Assembly (NCBI GenBank): GCA_052161625.1
Contig: CP197412.1
Length of the DNA stretch: 64,000 bases
Reading direction: 5' to 3' (one strand)
DNA from: JBKCUI01 sp052161625
GTDB taxonomy: Bacteria > Planctomycetota > Planctomycetia > Pirellulales > Pirellulaceae
Each line of letters opens with the position of its first letter. Position 1 is the first letter of the stretch. Shown one piece after another: positions 1 to 10,485 of this stretch. The position numbers and the translations under genes are program-made. Under the pieces are notes generated by a model, which made no database searches, was not told the DNA's origin, and saw only the letters and a program-made list of their open reading frames with translations.

Positions 1-1140
1 GCCGACATTGCGAACCAGAAGCGTGAACGTTGCAGGTAACCCTACTTGGACTTCCGCCGGTGCTCGCTTTTGAATCTCCATGCTCGGATTTTGTGCGCCG
101 TCGAGATGCCGTACCCCCGGTGCGGGGCTGGCTAGCACACTATTGGCTCCGGCTGGAATGGCCGAGATGGCTGGGCTATCGGTTCGATCCGACAAGGAGC
201 TTCGAGTTGTTGTCGAAGGCATGGTTCCTGTCGAAGTTAGTGCATTGGGCTGCGGTTGGCTTGGAAGGGACTGGTTGGGCATTGTCGGAGGCTGCAGTCT
301 TGCTGTCGCTGGGCCTTCGTCAGTCCCCAATGGGGTGGGCGTCGATGCGTCTTCCAAACTATTCGATGCACCCGAGCTGGAGAAGTCAGGAGGCAAGGCG
401 TTCGTTAACGAAGTAGGCATTGGGGTGGCTGCGTCGATCGGAGGCATCGGCGACGGGGGTGCTGAGTTAGGGAGTGGTGAGCTGGGGAGTGGTGAGCTGG
501 ATGTCGGCAGCGATCTTGGCGTCGAGAATGGAGAGGGAGAAAGATCGGACGGTGCAACTGGGGCCGCGTCGGTCGGCAGCGCGTTGGTGGAGGGGAACGC
601 CTGAGGTGCAGCGGTTTCGGCAGTTTGCAATGGGTTGCTGGGTAAGCGGCTGGGCAGCGGGGAGCCGGGGAGGGGGGAGCCGGGCAGCGGGGAGCCGGGG
701 AGGGGGGAGCCGGGGAGCGATGGGGAGTTGCTTCCAAGCGTGGGGAGACTCGGACCGGGTCCAAACCCAGGTGGTTCGGCCAAGGACGCTGCTTGCGATT
801 CCTTCTGTTGTTGGCTGTATGCGACGAGCGAGGCTGGAGAGCGGAATGGGTTCGATGGGTCGGCGGACCGAGCGCTGCTTCCCTCCAACTCCGATCCGGG
901 CATTGAATCGTTTCCGCGGACGACCGGCGGAGGGGGGGGCCAGGAATCAGGGGTTCCGCTCAAGTCGTGGGATATCCCCTCGACGGTTTGGTTTGCATAC
1001 GAGGGAGAACCGTCTATCGGCACCGAATCCTGCGTTCTAGCGTCGCGCTGAGCCAACGCCATCGCAAGCAAAATCATGGTAACGGTTGCCGCGATCCCGC
1101 TTCCTGCGAGGGAGTACGCTTTGAGTTTCGAACCGTCCAT
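1..1140 (-). CDS. DUF11-type (conserved repeat domain) surface protein, N-terminal part, cut by window edge
   Basis: An uninterrupted reading frame runs from the ATG at 1140 to base 1 with no stop, so the 3' end lies outside the window. The first 31 residues form a short basic stretch and a hydrophobic helix (signal anchor or signal peptide). Residues of about 70-330 are low complexity, rich in Pro, Ser and Thr, with a four-fold GSPLP tandem repeat coded around 660-715 and SSPLP repeats around 470-500. The last visible residues (PGVRHLDGAQNPSMEIQKRA, then a beta-strand-like segment ending LLVRNVG) match the start of the DUF11/conserved repeat domain seen in large planctomycete envelope proteins. 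The overlapping plus-strand frames are shadows. An in-frame stop upstream fixes 1140 as the first ATG. Function is unknown; an extracellular or envelope structural role is inferred. Confidence 0.75.
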   Translation of the reverse strand, partial: MDGSKLKAYSLAGSGIAATVTMILLAMALAQRDARTQDSVPIDGSPSYANQTVEGISHDLSGTPDSWPPPPPVVRGNDSMPGSELEGSSARSADPSNPFRSPASLVAYSQQQKESQAASLAEPPGFGPGPSLPTLGSNSPSLPGSPLPGSPLPGSPLPGSPLPSRLPSNPLQTAETAAPQAFPSTNALPTDAAPVAPSDLSPSPFSTPRSLPTSSSPLPSSPLPNSAPPSPMPPIDAATPMPTSLTNALPPDFSSSGASNSLEDASTPTPLGTDEGPATARLQPPTMPNQSLPSQPQPNALTSTGTMPSTTTRSSLSDRTDSPAISAIPAGANSVLASPAPGVRHLDGAQNPSMEIQKRAPAEVQVGLPATFTLLVRNVG

Positions 1141-1397
1141 ACGATTGGATCCATCCCAACATTTTTGGCCGCAGAAGCTAATGGTTTTGCCGTATCATCG
1201 CTACGATCCGCTGGTTCCTTAGCTCGTCGGCGATGACTCTTCACCCGTGCGTCATAGCAAATAGGCTCTCGCAAAGGGAAGATCACTCTGCATCGATGTT
1301 GCTGAGATTGGGCTTAAGGACTAAAATCCGGCCTCTAAATCAACTGGAATTGCCAGCTTTCTTTCCGATTCCTCTTCTTTCTCCAACCTGCACTCCA

Positions 1398-2873
<1,476 letters not shown>

Positions 2874-2912
2874 GCGTCCACTCCGTTTAACGCAAGAGAG
2901 TCCCTCCCTATC

Positions 2913-3830
2913 ATGTCTGAATCCAAGCCTCTTTCGGTTCGCTTGGATCCATTGAGGGAGGGGGCACCGGCATCAAGCAGCGGCCTCCATGCATGCCAGA
3001 TCGCTGCACATAGCAAGCCGGGGTTTTCATTTCCGCTCCCGATCTACACGCGCGTGATCCACGACGGCCAGCTTAGCCCGGCTTTGGTCGACGTGTTGAT
3101 GCAGGCGAGCGAAGAGCACCGGATTCCTTGGGTGGATTCCTCTTCGGCGAACGCCTCGACCGATGTCGCACGGATTGCTGCGATCGAAATCGATACCCCG
3201 ATCGACGTCGCATCGATCGAGCGCGCTGCGGCGATCCAGTTGCAGTTCTACGGTATCCCGTTTCATAAAGGGGGAGCAAATCGCTACTCCCGATGGAGGC
3301 CAGCGATGCCGATCGAAATCCATGCGATCGAAGATCTCGCACACAAAGTGGATGCCATCCGTGGTTGCTGCCAGCCCGGCGTACCAATCGGGGCTGCCAT
3401 TATCGCATCGGAAGGAACGATCTATGAAGACGTGCGATTCATGATCGATAGCGGTATGGATTGGATTGAGATTATCCATGCTCCTTACTATGACTTGCTT
3501 CCCGATGCGTGCTTGACATTCGACGATGTCAGCCGCTGCTTGGCGAAGGGGCTCAAGGCTCGCAACGACTCCAAACGAGTTTGCCCGCTATGGCTCACGT
3601 CTTCGTCCATCCAAATGACCGATTGGCTCCGGTGGTTTGAGCAAGGGATCCAGGCGATCTCGATCGATGCGTACCTTGCATCCCAGCGACCGGTTCATAA
3701 TGTGCCACGCGATACGCTTGCAGGAATCCGGGTCCAAACCACCAATCCCCATGCCGCCCATCTGTGGATCCACGACACGGTGAAGGAACTGGTCGACCGC
3801 GTGAGCGATTTAGTCCTTTTCCGCAGCTAA
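2913..3830 (+). CDS. Conserved protein of unknown function, possibly a TIM barrel
   Basis: This is a 305-residue soluble protein without signal peptide or membrane segment. I do not recognise the family. Alternating hydrophobic strands (PIGAAIIASEG, MDWIEIIHAPY, GIQAISIDAYL) spaced through the sequence resemble a beta/alpha barrel of the FMN-dependent oxidoreductase/glutamate synthase type, but no cofactor motif is clear, so this is only a structural guess. It follows gnd by 39 bp on the same strand, which suggests a shared transcript. Start ATG 2913 is the first in frame after the gnd stop. Codon use looks like that of its neighbours. Confidence 0.7.
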   Translation: MSESKPLSVRLDPLREGAPASSSGLHACQIAAHSKPGFSFPLPIYTRVIHDGQLSPALVDVLMQASEEHRIPWVDSSSANASTDVARIAAIEIDTPIDVASIERAAAIQLQFYGIPFHKGGANRYSRWRPAMPIEIHAIEDLAHKVDAIRGCCQPGVPIGAAIIASEGTIYEDVRFMIDSGMDWIEIIHAPYYDLLPDACLTFDDVSRCLAKGLKARNDSKRVCPLWLTSSSIQMTDWLRWFEQGIQAISIDAYLASQRPVHNVPRDTLAGIRVQTTNPHAAHLWIHDTVKELVDRVSDLVLFRS

Positions 3831-3937
3831 GTCGTTTTGCCTCCAGTACAATAGCAGTTCCTCGCCCGTCCCACCCTATAGCCTCTCCAAGATGGCAGCG
3901 ACGATGCACAATCGTCGTGGCTCCCGCAGGTGTTTCC

Positions 3938-5668
3938 ATGGTTCGAATTCGAATCACCCATTTCGATCGCCACTCCGCGTCTTTATCCGCGAGCCCAGAT
4001 CGATCCCGCCACTCGCCGCGATGGTTTTCGATCGAGTTCCGTTGGTTTGTCGTCGCCGTTGCAATGATGGTTGCATTGTTGCTGAATCCGGCGATCGGAC
4101 AGGACGCTGCACCGGAGAATCGCTTGACGGAGCCTCCCGTCGCGACCGCTCCGTTCCTGGATTACAACGCGATCGACCGATTCATCGAAGAGGGTTGGCG
4201 AGATGCCAAGGTAGCGGGCAATGGCGTCTGTGATGACGAGGAGTTTGTCAGGCGTGTCACATTGGATCTGATCGGGCGAGTCCCGAACCTGGCGGAGCGA
4301 GACGCGTTCTTGAAGGATAGCAGTGCGACCAAACGAGAGAGCTTGATCGATCGCCTTTTGGCGAGCCCCGAGCATTCCGTCCATTTTGCGGAGGTGTACG
4401 ACGCGATTTTGATCGGTCGCACCGGCCGCGAAGAATTGAGCAAGCGGACCGAGGCGGGATGGTTCGCCTACTTGGAACAATCCATCGGCGAGAACAAGCG
4501 ATGGGACCGAGTCGCCGAAGAAATTCTGCTCGCTCGCAGTGAGGAGGATCGAGGAGCTCATTGGTATCTGTATGCTCGCAAGGAAAAACCAGAGGCGATT
4601 GCGGAAGCTGTCTCGAAGGATTTCTTCGGTGTTCGAATCGATTGCGCCCAGTGCCATGATCACCCCCTATCGTCCGAGATTCTTCAAAAGCACTATTGGG
4701 GATTGGTGGCCTTTTTTAATCGAACCAAGAATGTCGGCTCCCACGAGAAGCCTATGTTGTCGGAATCTGCGATTGGTGGATTCTCCGAGTTCAGCAATGT
4801 GGAAGGGGAATCGTATCCAAACGAATTGGTCTTCTTGGGCGATCGACGGGTAGATGAGCCGAGGCCCGAAAAAGATGCGAAAGTAGAGGATAGCCCCGAC
4901 CTCTATGTGTCGATCGAAAAGGATGAATATCGCGTTCCGAAGTTTTCGCGTCGGCAAGCGTTCATCGACAAAGTGCTTCACGATCATCCGCTATTAGCCA
5001 AATCCATGGTGAATCGAATGTGGGGGTGGATGATGGGACGGGGACTTGTTCATCCCGTCGACGCCATCGACAGTTACCATCCTGCGAGCCACCCGGAGTT
5101 GCTCGAGTGGCTTGCGCAAGACTTTGCAGCATCGGGATACAATGTTCGCCGCTTGATAAAAGGTTTGGCGATGACACGCACGTATCAGCTGTCATCCGCG
5201 GTCAGCGGCTCGGTCGATCCTAAGTGGTTTACCTACTCGATTCCCAAACCGCTCACGGCGGAAATGCTACAGCGGTCTCTTTTGACTGTTCTGGAGCCCA
5301 AAGAGAAGAAAAAGTGGAACAACAGGCAGCACCGAACCGACTTCGCAAAGCGCTTCCCCGATGTGCTTGCCGAGGAATCGATGTCGAATGTGTCTCAAAG
5401 TTTGATGCTCACCAACGGATCGTGGCTCAATGAGCTTCTTTCACCGGAGCATTCTCTTTGGATGGACCGATTGGTGAGCGAAGAAAGCATGTCGGAGGAT
5501 TCCCTGGTGATGGAGTTGTTTTTGCGGACGGTAGGAAGGGAACCTGACACAGAAGAATTAGAGCGATTGCGAAGTTTCTTGGAGACGCGTCGAGAACGTC
5601 GCGCGCGTGCGATTGGCGATCTGGTTTGGGCGCTCCTCACCAGCGCCGAGTTTCGATTCAATCACTAG
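3938..5668 (+). CDS. DUF1549/DUF1553 (PSCyt2-PSD1) secreted protein
   Basis: Start ATG 3938 gives 576 residues with a long basic leader and hydrophobic core (about residues 32-50, ending NPAIGQ) typical of planctomycete signal peptides; the frame is open further upstream but that part is not protein-like. A DUF1549 (PSCyt2) domain follows (YNAIDRFIEEGWRDA, VTLDLIGRVPNLAERDAF). A CAQCHDHP motif at about residue 240 offers a CxxCH haem-c or metal site. A DUF1553 (PSD1) domain lies in the second half (KSMVNRMWGWMMGRGLVHP, HPELLEWLAQDFAASGYN). There is no N-terminal PSCyt1 domain, unlike the 39-42 kb paralogue. Genes of this family are nearly always paired with a DUF1501 gene, as here. Their role is not established; envelope or polymer-degradation functions have been suggested. 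Confidence 0.9.
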   Translation: MVRIRITHFDRHSASLSASPDRSRHSPRWFSIEFRWFVVAVAMMVALLLNPAIGQDAAPENRLTEPPVATAPFLDYNAIDRFIEEGWRDAKVAGNGVCDDEEFVRRVTLDLIGRVPNLAERDAFLKDSSATKRESLIDRLLASPEHSVHFAEVYDAILIGRTGREELSKRTEAGWFAYLEQSIGENKRWDRVAEEILLARSEEDRGAHWYLYARKEKPEAIAEAVSKDFFGVRIDCAQCHDHPLSSEILQKHYWGLVAFFNRTKNVGSHEKPMLSESAIGGFSEFSNVEGESYPNELVFLGDRRVDEPRPEKDAKVEDSPDLYVSIEKDEYRVPKFSRRQAFIDKVLHDHPLLAKSMVNRMWGWMMGRGLVHPVDAIDSYHPASHPELLEWLAQDFAASGYNVRRLIKGLAMTRTYQLSSAVSGSVDPKWFTYSIPKPLTAEMLQRSLLTVLEPKEKKKWNNRQHRTDFAKRFPDVLAEESMSNVSQSLMLTNGSWLNELLSPEHSLWMDRLVSEESMSEDSLVMELFLRTVGREPDTEELERLRSFLETRRERRARAIGDLVWALLTSAEFRFNH

Positions 5669-5708
5669 ATGAGCATGGGTTTATCCCCGTCCAAGGGAAC
5701 GAGCGAAC

Positions 5709-7040
5709 ATGAAAAGAGATTTGACGAATTCGGTTACCGCCCCGTGCGGCAGCATCGATCACCGATTGCACCGGCGGCTCTTCCTGCAAGGGAGTTTAGC
5801 GGGCGCTGCGTCCGTTGCCAGTTTTCAAAGCCTCTTCAGCGTCCCAGCCTTCGCCGATAGTGCTAAGAAGCGTGGAAAGAAGTGTATCTTGCTCTGGCTT
5901 TGCGGTGCGCCAAGCCAATTTGAGACTTGGGATCCCAAGCCGGGACGACCGAGCAGCGGTCCGTTTGGGGCAATCCCAACGTGTACGCCTGGAGTTCGAA
6001 TCAGCGAGTTGATGCCCAAGTGTGCAACGATTCTTGATAAGCTTGCGGTCGTGCGTTCGATGTCGACCGAAGCGAGCGAGCACTTTCAAGGGATCGATTT
6101 GCTCACGCGTGGCGAGCCCCCTCGTCCCCCATTTACGCGTCCCATTCTCGGCTCCGTGCTGGCTCAGCAGCTGGGGCAATTGGACAGTCCAGTTCCGCAG
6201 TTTGTTCTGCTTGATCCATGCCCAGAAGGAAATGAATTCAAATCCTTCAAAGCGGCGAATTGGGCTGGATGGCTCGGGGCCGAATACGGGCCGGTCCGGT
6301 TTGGCGGTCCATACAAAATCGAAGACACCGAGTTGCCACCAGGCCTATCGGATGCTGATCATGCCGATCGTGAAGCGGTGCGAGCGTTCCTTAGCAAGAA
6401 GTTCGAAAATGATCATCGATCGGCGGCGATAGGTTCCTACAACGCAGTTTACGAGCGAGTGAAGGGATTGATGAAGGCTGCCCCTTTGTTCGATCTCGAT
6501 GCGTTGCCTCGAGCGGATCGCGACAAGTATGGTCCAGGGACGTTCGGCATGCACACGCTTCTAGCAAGGCATTTGATCGAGAATGGTTCGACATTCGTGA
6601 TGGTAGCCAATGGAATGCCTTGGGACTGCCACGTTCTCAATCACGAAACCCACCAGATGCTGGTGCCAGAATTGGATCGCATCGTGTTCCATCTGATCCA
6701 TGATTTGGAGGAGCGAGGGATGCTCGACGATACCTTGGTCCTCATTATGGGCGAGTTTGGACGAACTCCTTGGCTGAATGAAGCGAGGGGACGTGACCAT
6801 TTCCCCAATGCGTGGAGTTTGGCAATGGCGGGCTGTGGCATCAAGAAGGGAGTAGTCTACGGATCGACCGATGAGAATGGAATGGCTGTGTCGGACAGTC
6901 CCGTCGATCAACGTCGGCTGTTCGCGACAATTTACACCGCCCTCGGGCTGGATCCCTATGAGACGTATAACCTTCCTGACTTTCCGACGTTCAATCGCGT
7001 CGAAAAGGAAGCCGCTCCGATCGCAGAGCTGTTGGCTTAG
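5709..7040 (+). CDS. DUF1501 protein with Tat signal (alkaline phosphatase/sulfatase-like fold)
   Basis: The protein has 443 residues. The N-terminus carries a twin-arginine signal (HRRLFLQGSLAGAA) followed by a hydrophobic stretch ending in PAFADS. The mature part starts with KKCILLWLCGAPSQFETWDP and contains the DUF1501 signatures VVRSMSTEASEHFQG and LVLIMGEFGRTPWLN...GRDHFPNAW. These match the alkaline-phosphatase superfamily fold, where Asp/His clusters bind metals. It lies 40 bp after the DUF1549/1553 gene and 39 bp before the WD40 gene, so the three probably form one transcript. Export in folded form to the periplasm is implied by the Tat motif. Confidence 0.92.
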   Translation: MKRDLTNSVTAPCGSIDHRLHRRLFLQGSLAGAASVASFQSLFSVPAFADSAKKRGKKCILLWLCGAPSQFETWDPKPGRPSSGPFGAIPTCTPGVRISELMPKCATILDKLAVVRSMSTEASEHFQGIDLLTRGEPPRPPFTRPILGSVLAQQLGQLDSPVPQFVLLDPCPEGNEFKSFKAANWAGWLGAEYGPVRFGGPYKIEDTELPPGLSDADHADREAVRAFLSKKFENDHRSAAIGSYNAVYERVKGLMKAAPLFDLDALPRADRDKYGPGTFGMHTLLARHLIENGSTFVMVANGMPWDCHVLNHETHQMLVPELDRIVFHLIHDLEERGMLDDTLVLIMGEFGRTPWLNEARGRDHFPNAWSLAMAGCGIKKGVVYGSTDENGMAVSDSPVDQRRLFATIYTALGLDPYETYNLPDFPTFNRVEKEAAPIAELLA

Positions 7041-7079
7041 TCATCCATCTTCATTCGTTTCGTTCCCAGCAATTTTCCT

Positions 7080-8189
7080 ATGACTATCGAACTCACCCGC
7101 ACTCGTCGCATCCATTTTCCGATGGGGATTCTCGATATCGCGATTGACGATGATTCCAGCAACGTGTTCGCCGCCTGCATGGATGGAATCTACCGCTGCG
7201 AAATTCCGATGGAAAAGGACGAGCCTAAACCGACGCCCGTTCGAATCGGTTCCCACTCCAGCTATGTTTCCAGTATTGCGATTCAAAAAAGTGCGATGTC
7301 CTTGATCACCGCAGCATACGATGGCACCCTGCACGTTCGAGCCCTTGATCTCGATCCATCCGTTAGGGAACTCCCCACCAGTTTGGAAAAAAAGATCCAC
7401 CCGTTTTGGTCGTGGGATATGACGCTGTCTCCGGATGAGAAGTGGGTCGTCTCGGTATCTGGTCAATATCTGGCGGGTTCGGAAAAATACGAACCATTGC
7501 CGTCAGAAGAGCCAACGGTGAAGGTGTTCGATGCTTCCACCGGTGAATTGGTTCACGCGATGAACATGTTGCCTTCGGTGCAATGTGTTGCAATCGATAC
7601 CAGCTCTCGATATGTAGCGGCGGGAAATCTGATGGGGGATTTGGCGGTTTGGGAACTGGCTACGGGCAAAGAATTGGCCCGCTGGCGCACGCCCTCTTTT
7701 TCCAGCTGGGGTGTGATTAAAAGCCACTGCTATATCGGCGGAATCTACGCAGTCGCTTTTTCGCCCGATAGTGAAGCACTTTATGCAGCCGGCATGGGAG
7801 AGATGGTGGATCCGATGGCTGGGAACGGGAAACAGCGATGGCAAAAATTTGCGTGGCGCACGAATCCCGTCGAGAAAGTAAAGGAATCGAAAGACGAGCA
7901 ATCCGGTGAAGGTTTGATGGAAACCCTAGCGTGGCACCCACAGGGGCATCTGTTTGTTATGGCTGGGCGACTGCGAGGGGGCAATTGGAATCTCGGGATT
8001 TTCGATGCCCAAACCGGTGACTTGATCGGACAAGCCAAAACAGGGATGCGGATTACCCAAGCAAGATTTAGCCGGGATGGATCGACTTTATACTTGGCTG
8101 GCATGCAAGGCCAACCGCAGCCGAAAGATGGAAAGTTTCCTGACTTCGGCTATCTTGAATCGTATGCGGTGAAGCACCCCGTCGCATAA
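7080..8189 (+). CDS. WD40-repeat protein
   Basis: This 369-residue protein has no signal peptide. Degenerate WD40 blades are visible: LDIAIDDDSSNVFAACMDGI, SYVSSIAIQKSAMSLITAAY, WDMTLSPDEKWVVSVSG, VQCVAIDTSSRYVAAGN...VWELATG, YAVAFSPDSEALYAAGM, LAWHPQGHLFVMAGR and ITQARFSRDGSTLYLAG. That is about seven blades, enough for one propeller, presumably acting as a protein-interaction scaffold. DUF1549/1553, DUF1501 and WD40 genes commonly occur as a set in planctomycetes, and the spacing here (39 bp) fits a three-gene operon closed by the terminator at 8208. No substrate or partner can be read from the sequence. Confidence 0.88.
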   Translation: MTIELTRTRRIHFPMGILDIAIDDDSSNVFAACMDGIYRCEIPMEKDEPKPTPVRIGSHSSYVSSIAIQKSAMSLITAAYDGTLHVRALDLDPSVRELPTSLEKKIHPFWSWDMTLSPDEKWVVSVSGQYLAGSEKYEPLPSEEPTVKVFDASTGELVHAMNMLPSVQCVAIDTSSRYVAAGNLMGDLAVWELATGKELARWRTPSFSSWGVIKSHCYIGGIYAVAFSPDSEALYAAGMGEMVDPMAGNGKQRWQKFAWRTNPVEKVKESKDEQSGEGLMETLAWHPQGHLFVMAGRLRGGNWNLGIFDAQTGDLIGQAKTGMRITQARFSRDGSTLYLAGMQGQPQPKDGKFPDFGYLESYAVKHPVA

Positions 8190-8207
8190 CCACCCTGTCG
8201 CATAAAA

Positions 8208-8234
8208 AAAGGGTAGGTCAAAGACCTACCCTTT
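8208..8234. terminator. Bidirectional rho-independent terminator
   Basis: A perfect 12-bp stem (AAAGGGTAGGTC / GACCTACCCTTT) closes a 3-nt AAA loop. It is preceded by more A residues and followed by TTT/TCT, so it works as a terminator read from either side. It sits between the convergent WD40 (+) and fasciclin (-) genes. Confidence 0.9.
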
Positions 8235-8281
8235 CTCGAAATTGGAACAGACCATAGAGTCGAACTCCAATTCATCCAACC

Positions 8282-9172
8282 TTACTTGGCTGGGGGCATA
8301 ATCACGGAATCGATGATGTGGATCACGCCGTTCGACGCATCGACGTCGGTTGCGATGATCTTGGCATCATTTACAAACGCTCCCTTATCGGTCACTTTGA
8401 TAGCAACGGCTGCACCTTGGAGGGTGTTTGCCGACTTCGCAGCAACAGCTGCTTCGGAATAGACGCGACCTGACACAACGTGGTACTTCAGGATCGAAGC
8501 CAACTTTTCCTTGTTCTCAGGCTTGAGCAAGTCATTGAGGGTTGCGGAAGGGATCTTCGCGAATGCTTCGTCGGTAGGGGCAAAGACGGTGAATGGGCCT
8601 TCGCCACTCAATGCTTCGGCCAACCCAGCGGCTTTGACTGCTGCGAGCAACGTCTTGAACTTGCCGGCTTTGTCAGCAACTGCAGGGATCGGATCGGAAG
8701 CTGGGAGGATCACGGAATCGATCACATGGATTACGCCGTTGGTGCATCCGATATCCGTCTTCACAACGTTCGCATTATCGACGCTAACCTTGCCGCCGTC
8801 CACTTTTACATCGATGCGTTGGCCGTTGAGAGCAACTGCTCCCTTGACCTTGACCACGTCGGCAGCCATGACCTTGCCGCTGACAACGTGGTACTTCAGG
8901 ATGTCTTGCAGCTTGCTCTTGTTCTCTGGCTTGAGCAGCGTTTCAACGGTTCCCTTTGGGAGCTTTGCGAAGGCTTCATCGGTGGGTGCGAAAACGGTGA
9001 AGGGGCCAGGGCCCTTTACTGCGTCAACCAAATCCGCTGCGGTCAGAGCGGCTGCCAAAGTCTTGAAGCTGCCTGCTTCGACAGCGGTCTCCACAATATT
9101 CTTTTGAGCCAACGCAAAAGAGTTGAAACCTACAAAAGAAGCTAACGCCAAACCGAAAATTTTTGTCTTCAT
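8282..9172 (-). CDS. Secreted protein with two fasciclin (FAS1) domains
   Basis: The protein has 296 residues with a clear signal peptide (MKTKIFGLALASFVGF...ALAQ). Two tandem FAS1 domains occupy about residues 25-160 and 165-295. Each has the H1 box (GPFTVFAPTDEAFAKLP and GPFTVFAPTDEAFAKIP), a central LKYHVVSGKV/LKYHVVSGRV box and the H2 box (NGVIHVIDSVILP / NGVIHIIDSVIMP). FAS1 domains mediate adhesion or carbohydrate/matrix binding outside the cell. It is a monocistronic gene with its own 236-bp upstream region, ending at the shared terminator at 8208. The two domains are so similar that an internal duplication is likely. Confidence 0.95.
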   Translation of the reverse strand: MKTKIFGLALASFVGFNSFALAQKNIVETAVEAGSFKTLAAALTAADLVDAVKGPGPFTVFAPTDEAFAKLPKGTVETLLKPENKSKLQDILKYHVVSGKVMAADVVKVKGAVALNGQRIDVKVDGGKVSVDNANVVKTDIGCTNGVIHVIDSVILPASDPIPAVADKAGKFKTLLAAVKAAGLAEALSGEGPFTVFAPTDEAFAKIPSATLNDLLKPENKEKLASILKYHVVSGRVYSEAAVAAKSANTLQGAAVAIKVTDKGAFVNDAKIIATDVDASNGVIHIIDSVIMPPAK

Positions 9173-9408
9173 TCTTGCAATCCACTACGTTTGATCTGGG
9201 GAAATGATCGATTACCGATTGGTAACTGAAACTAACGGTCGCGAGCCATCGGGGGATTGTACGGCGGTGTCAACCGGTTGGATTCAATTATTTGCTATTC
9301 GGAATCCGCCGGAGGGTGATGCCAGGTAGGCGATTCATCTTGACCTCGCAATCCGGCAAGTGCTATCACTTGCCGGTTGCAAGAAGCGATTCAGCGGTTG
9401 GAGGCCCT

Positions 9409-10323
9409 ATGAAACGAGAAGCTGTTCCCATCGCATGCTTGTTTGCTCGCATCGTTTCCGTGGCTATTAGTTTCGCCCTGCTCTCAGGCTTCGGCGGCTG
9501 CACTGGACGTTGGATCGAGCCAAGAAATTCGGACACCCAGGGGGTGCTCGGGAAACTCCGTCCGAATCGCCAAATCCCCAAATCGATGGACCGTATCTGG
9601 CGTCCCGATCTAGCGATTCTCCCCTTTGCCGAGTTCGAGGGAAGCGAGATCACGATCCGGCAAGTCCGCGATTGCCGCTATCGGACCGAGCACGATTATG
9701 ACGTTAGACATTACGATCTTCGGTTTCAACTGCAGGATGTTCGAACCATCGATTTCATTGTCGTTCCCTTTCGCGAAACGACCCTTCTCGCCCATACGAT
9801 GCTTAGCTTCGGGCTGGCCAACGGTCAACATTTCGCCATCTCCGTCGAAGCCCGACTCGATGAAGGGGAATCCTACTCTCCTCTGCGCGGTGCATCGAAT
9901 CGTTTCGAATTGATGTACGTCATCGCCGACGAAAGGGATGTCATTCCTCTCCGGACGAACGTTCGCAATGTTGAAGTTTATCTGTATCGAGGGAGAGCAA
10001 CTCCGGACCAAGTCCAAGACTTGTTGGTCGACATGCTCGCGCGGGCTAATAAACTGCAACGAGAGCCTGAGTTCTATGACACACTCCGCAACAACTGCAC
10101 CACCAATTTGGTGCAACATGTGAACAAATTGCGTCCCGGCAAAATACCATTCGATTGGCGCGTCATCCTGCCTGGTCACTCCGACCGACTCGCCTACGAA
10201 CTTGGTCTGATCGAGACCTTGGGCGGCTTCGATGCGACCAAAGCCGCAGCCAACGTGACGTGGGTGGCAATGCAAAACGCGAACAGCCCCGATCTTTCCG
10301 CCAAAATTCGTGCAATACGCTAG
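9409..10323 (+). CDS. Lnb_N/DUF4105-domain lipoprotein
   Basis: ATG 9409 is preceded by a good ribosome-binding site (GGAGG, 6 nt away). It gives 304 residues with a hydrophobic leader and a lipobox-like LSGFGGC, so the product is probably a lipoprotein. The body matches the DUF4105/'Lnb N-terminal periplasmic domain' family: RTIDFIVVPFRET, FAISVEARLDEGESYSP, and the diagnostic Cys motif LRNNCTTNLVQHVN. In enterococcal Lnb this family is tied to lipoprotein N-terminal modification; the activity of this shorter planctomycete version is not known. The ORF opens further upstream at 9292 but that extension lacks protein character. Confidence 0.82.
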   Translation: MKREAVPIACLFARIVSVAISFALLSGFGGCTGRWIEPRNSDTQGVLGKLRPNRQIPKSMDRIWRPDLAILPFAEFEGSEITIRQVRDCRYRTEHDYDVRHYDLRFQLQDVRTIDFIVVPFRETTLLAHTMLSFGLANGQHFAISVEARLDEGESYSPLRGASNRFELMYVIADERDVIPLRTNVRNVEVYLYRGRATPDQVQDLLVDMLARANKLQREPEFYDTLRNNCTTNLVQHVNKLRPGKIPFDWRVILPGHSDRLAYELGLIETLGGFDATKAAANVTWVAMQNANSPDLSAKIRAIR

Positions 10324-10341
10324 CGTTTCTGAGACGCTAGC
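10319..10341 (+). terminator. Terminator hairpin overlapping the stop codon
   Basis: An 8-bp perfect stem (GCTAGCGT / ACGCTAGC, with a possible further G-U and two pairs) encloses the loop. Its left arm contains the TAG stop of the DUF4105 gene. Only a weak T run (ATTTCC) follows, so termination may be partial. Confidence 0.5.
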
Positions 10342-10485
10342 ATTTCCTGGCGAGTTAAACGACTGTGCGTTTTCTTTGGTTCGACGCGAGTAATGCCCCG
10401 CCGGAATGCGGGTTGGGTTTGCGATCTTCCCACTAAAAACACCGATACCTCCACGGCCACAAGTGTTCGTTTAGGAGTGCGTCGT

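Noticed and set aside
655..720. CRISPR-like direct repeats
   Set aside because: The repeats are contiguous in-frame codons (GSPLP) without spacers.
30..1051. Long plus-strand frames (30-416, 80-604, 474-1040, 635-1051)
   Set aside because: They are the complement of the minus-strand DUF11 gene; their products are repeats of Gly/Arg or Ser without family character.
2913..3830. Naming the gene after gnd as a glutamate-synthase-like or IMP-dehydrogenase-like enzyme
   Set aside because: Only a general barrel-like pattern is visible; no cofactor or catalytic motif supports a name.
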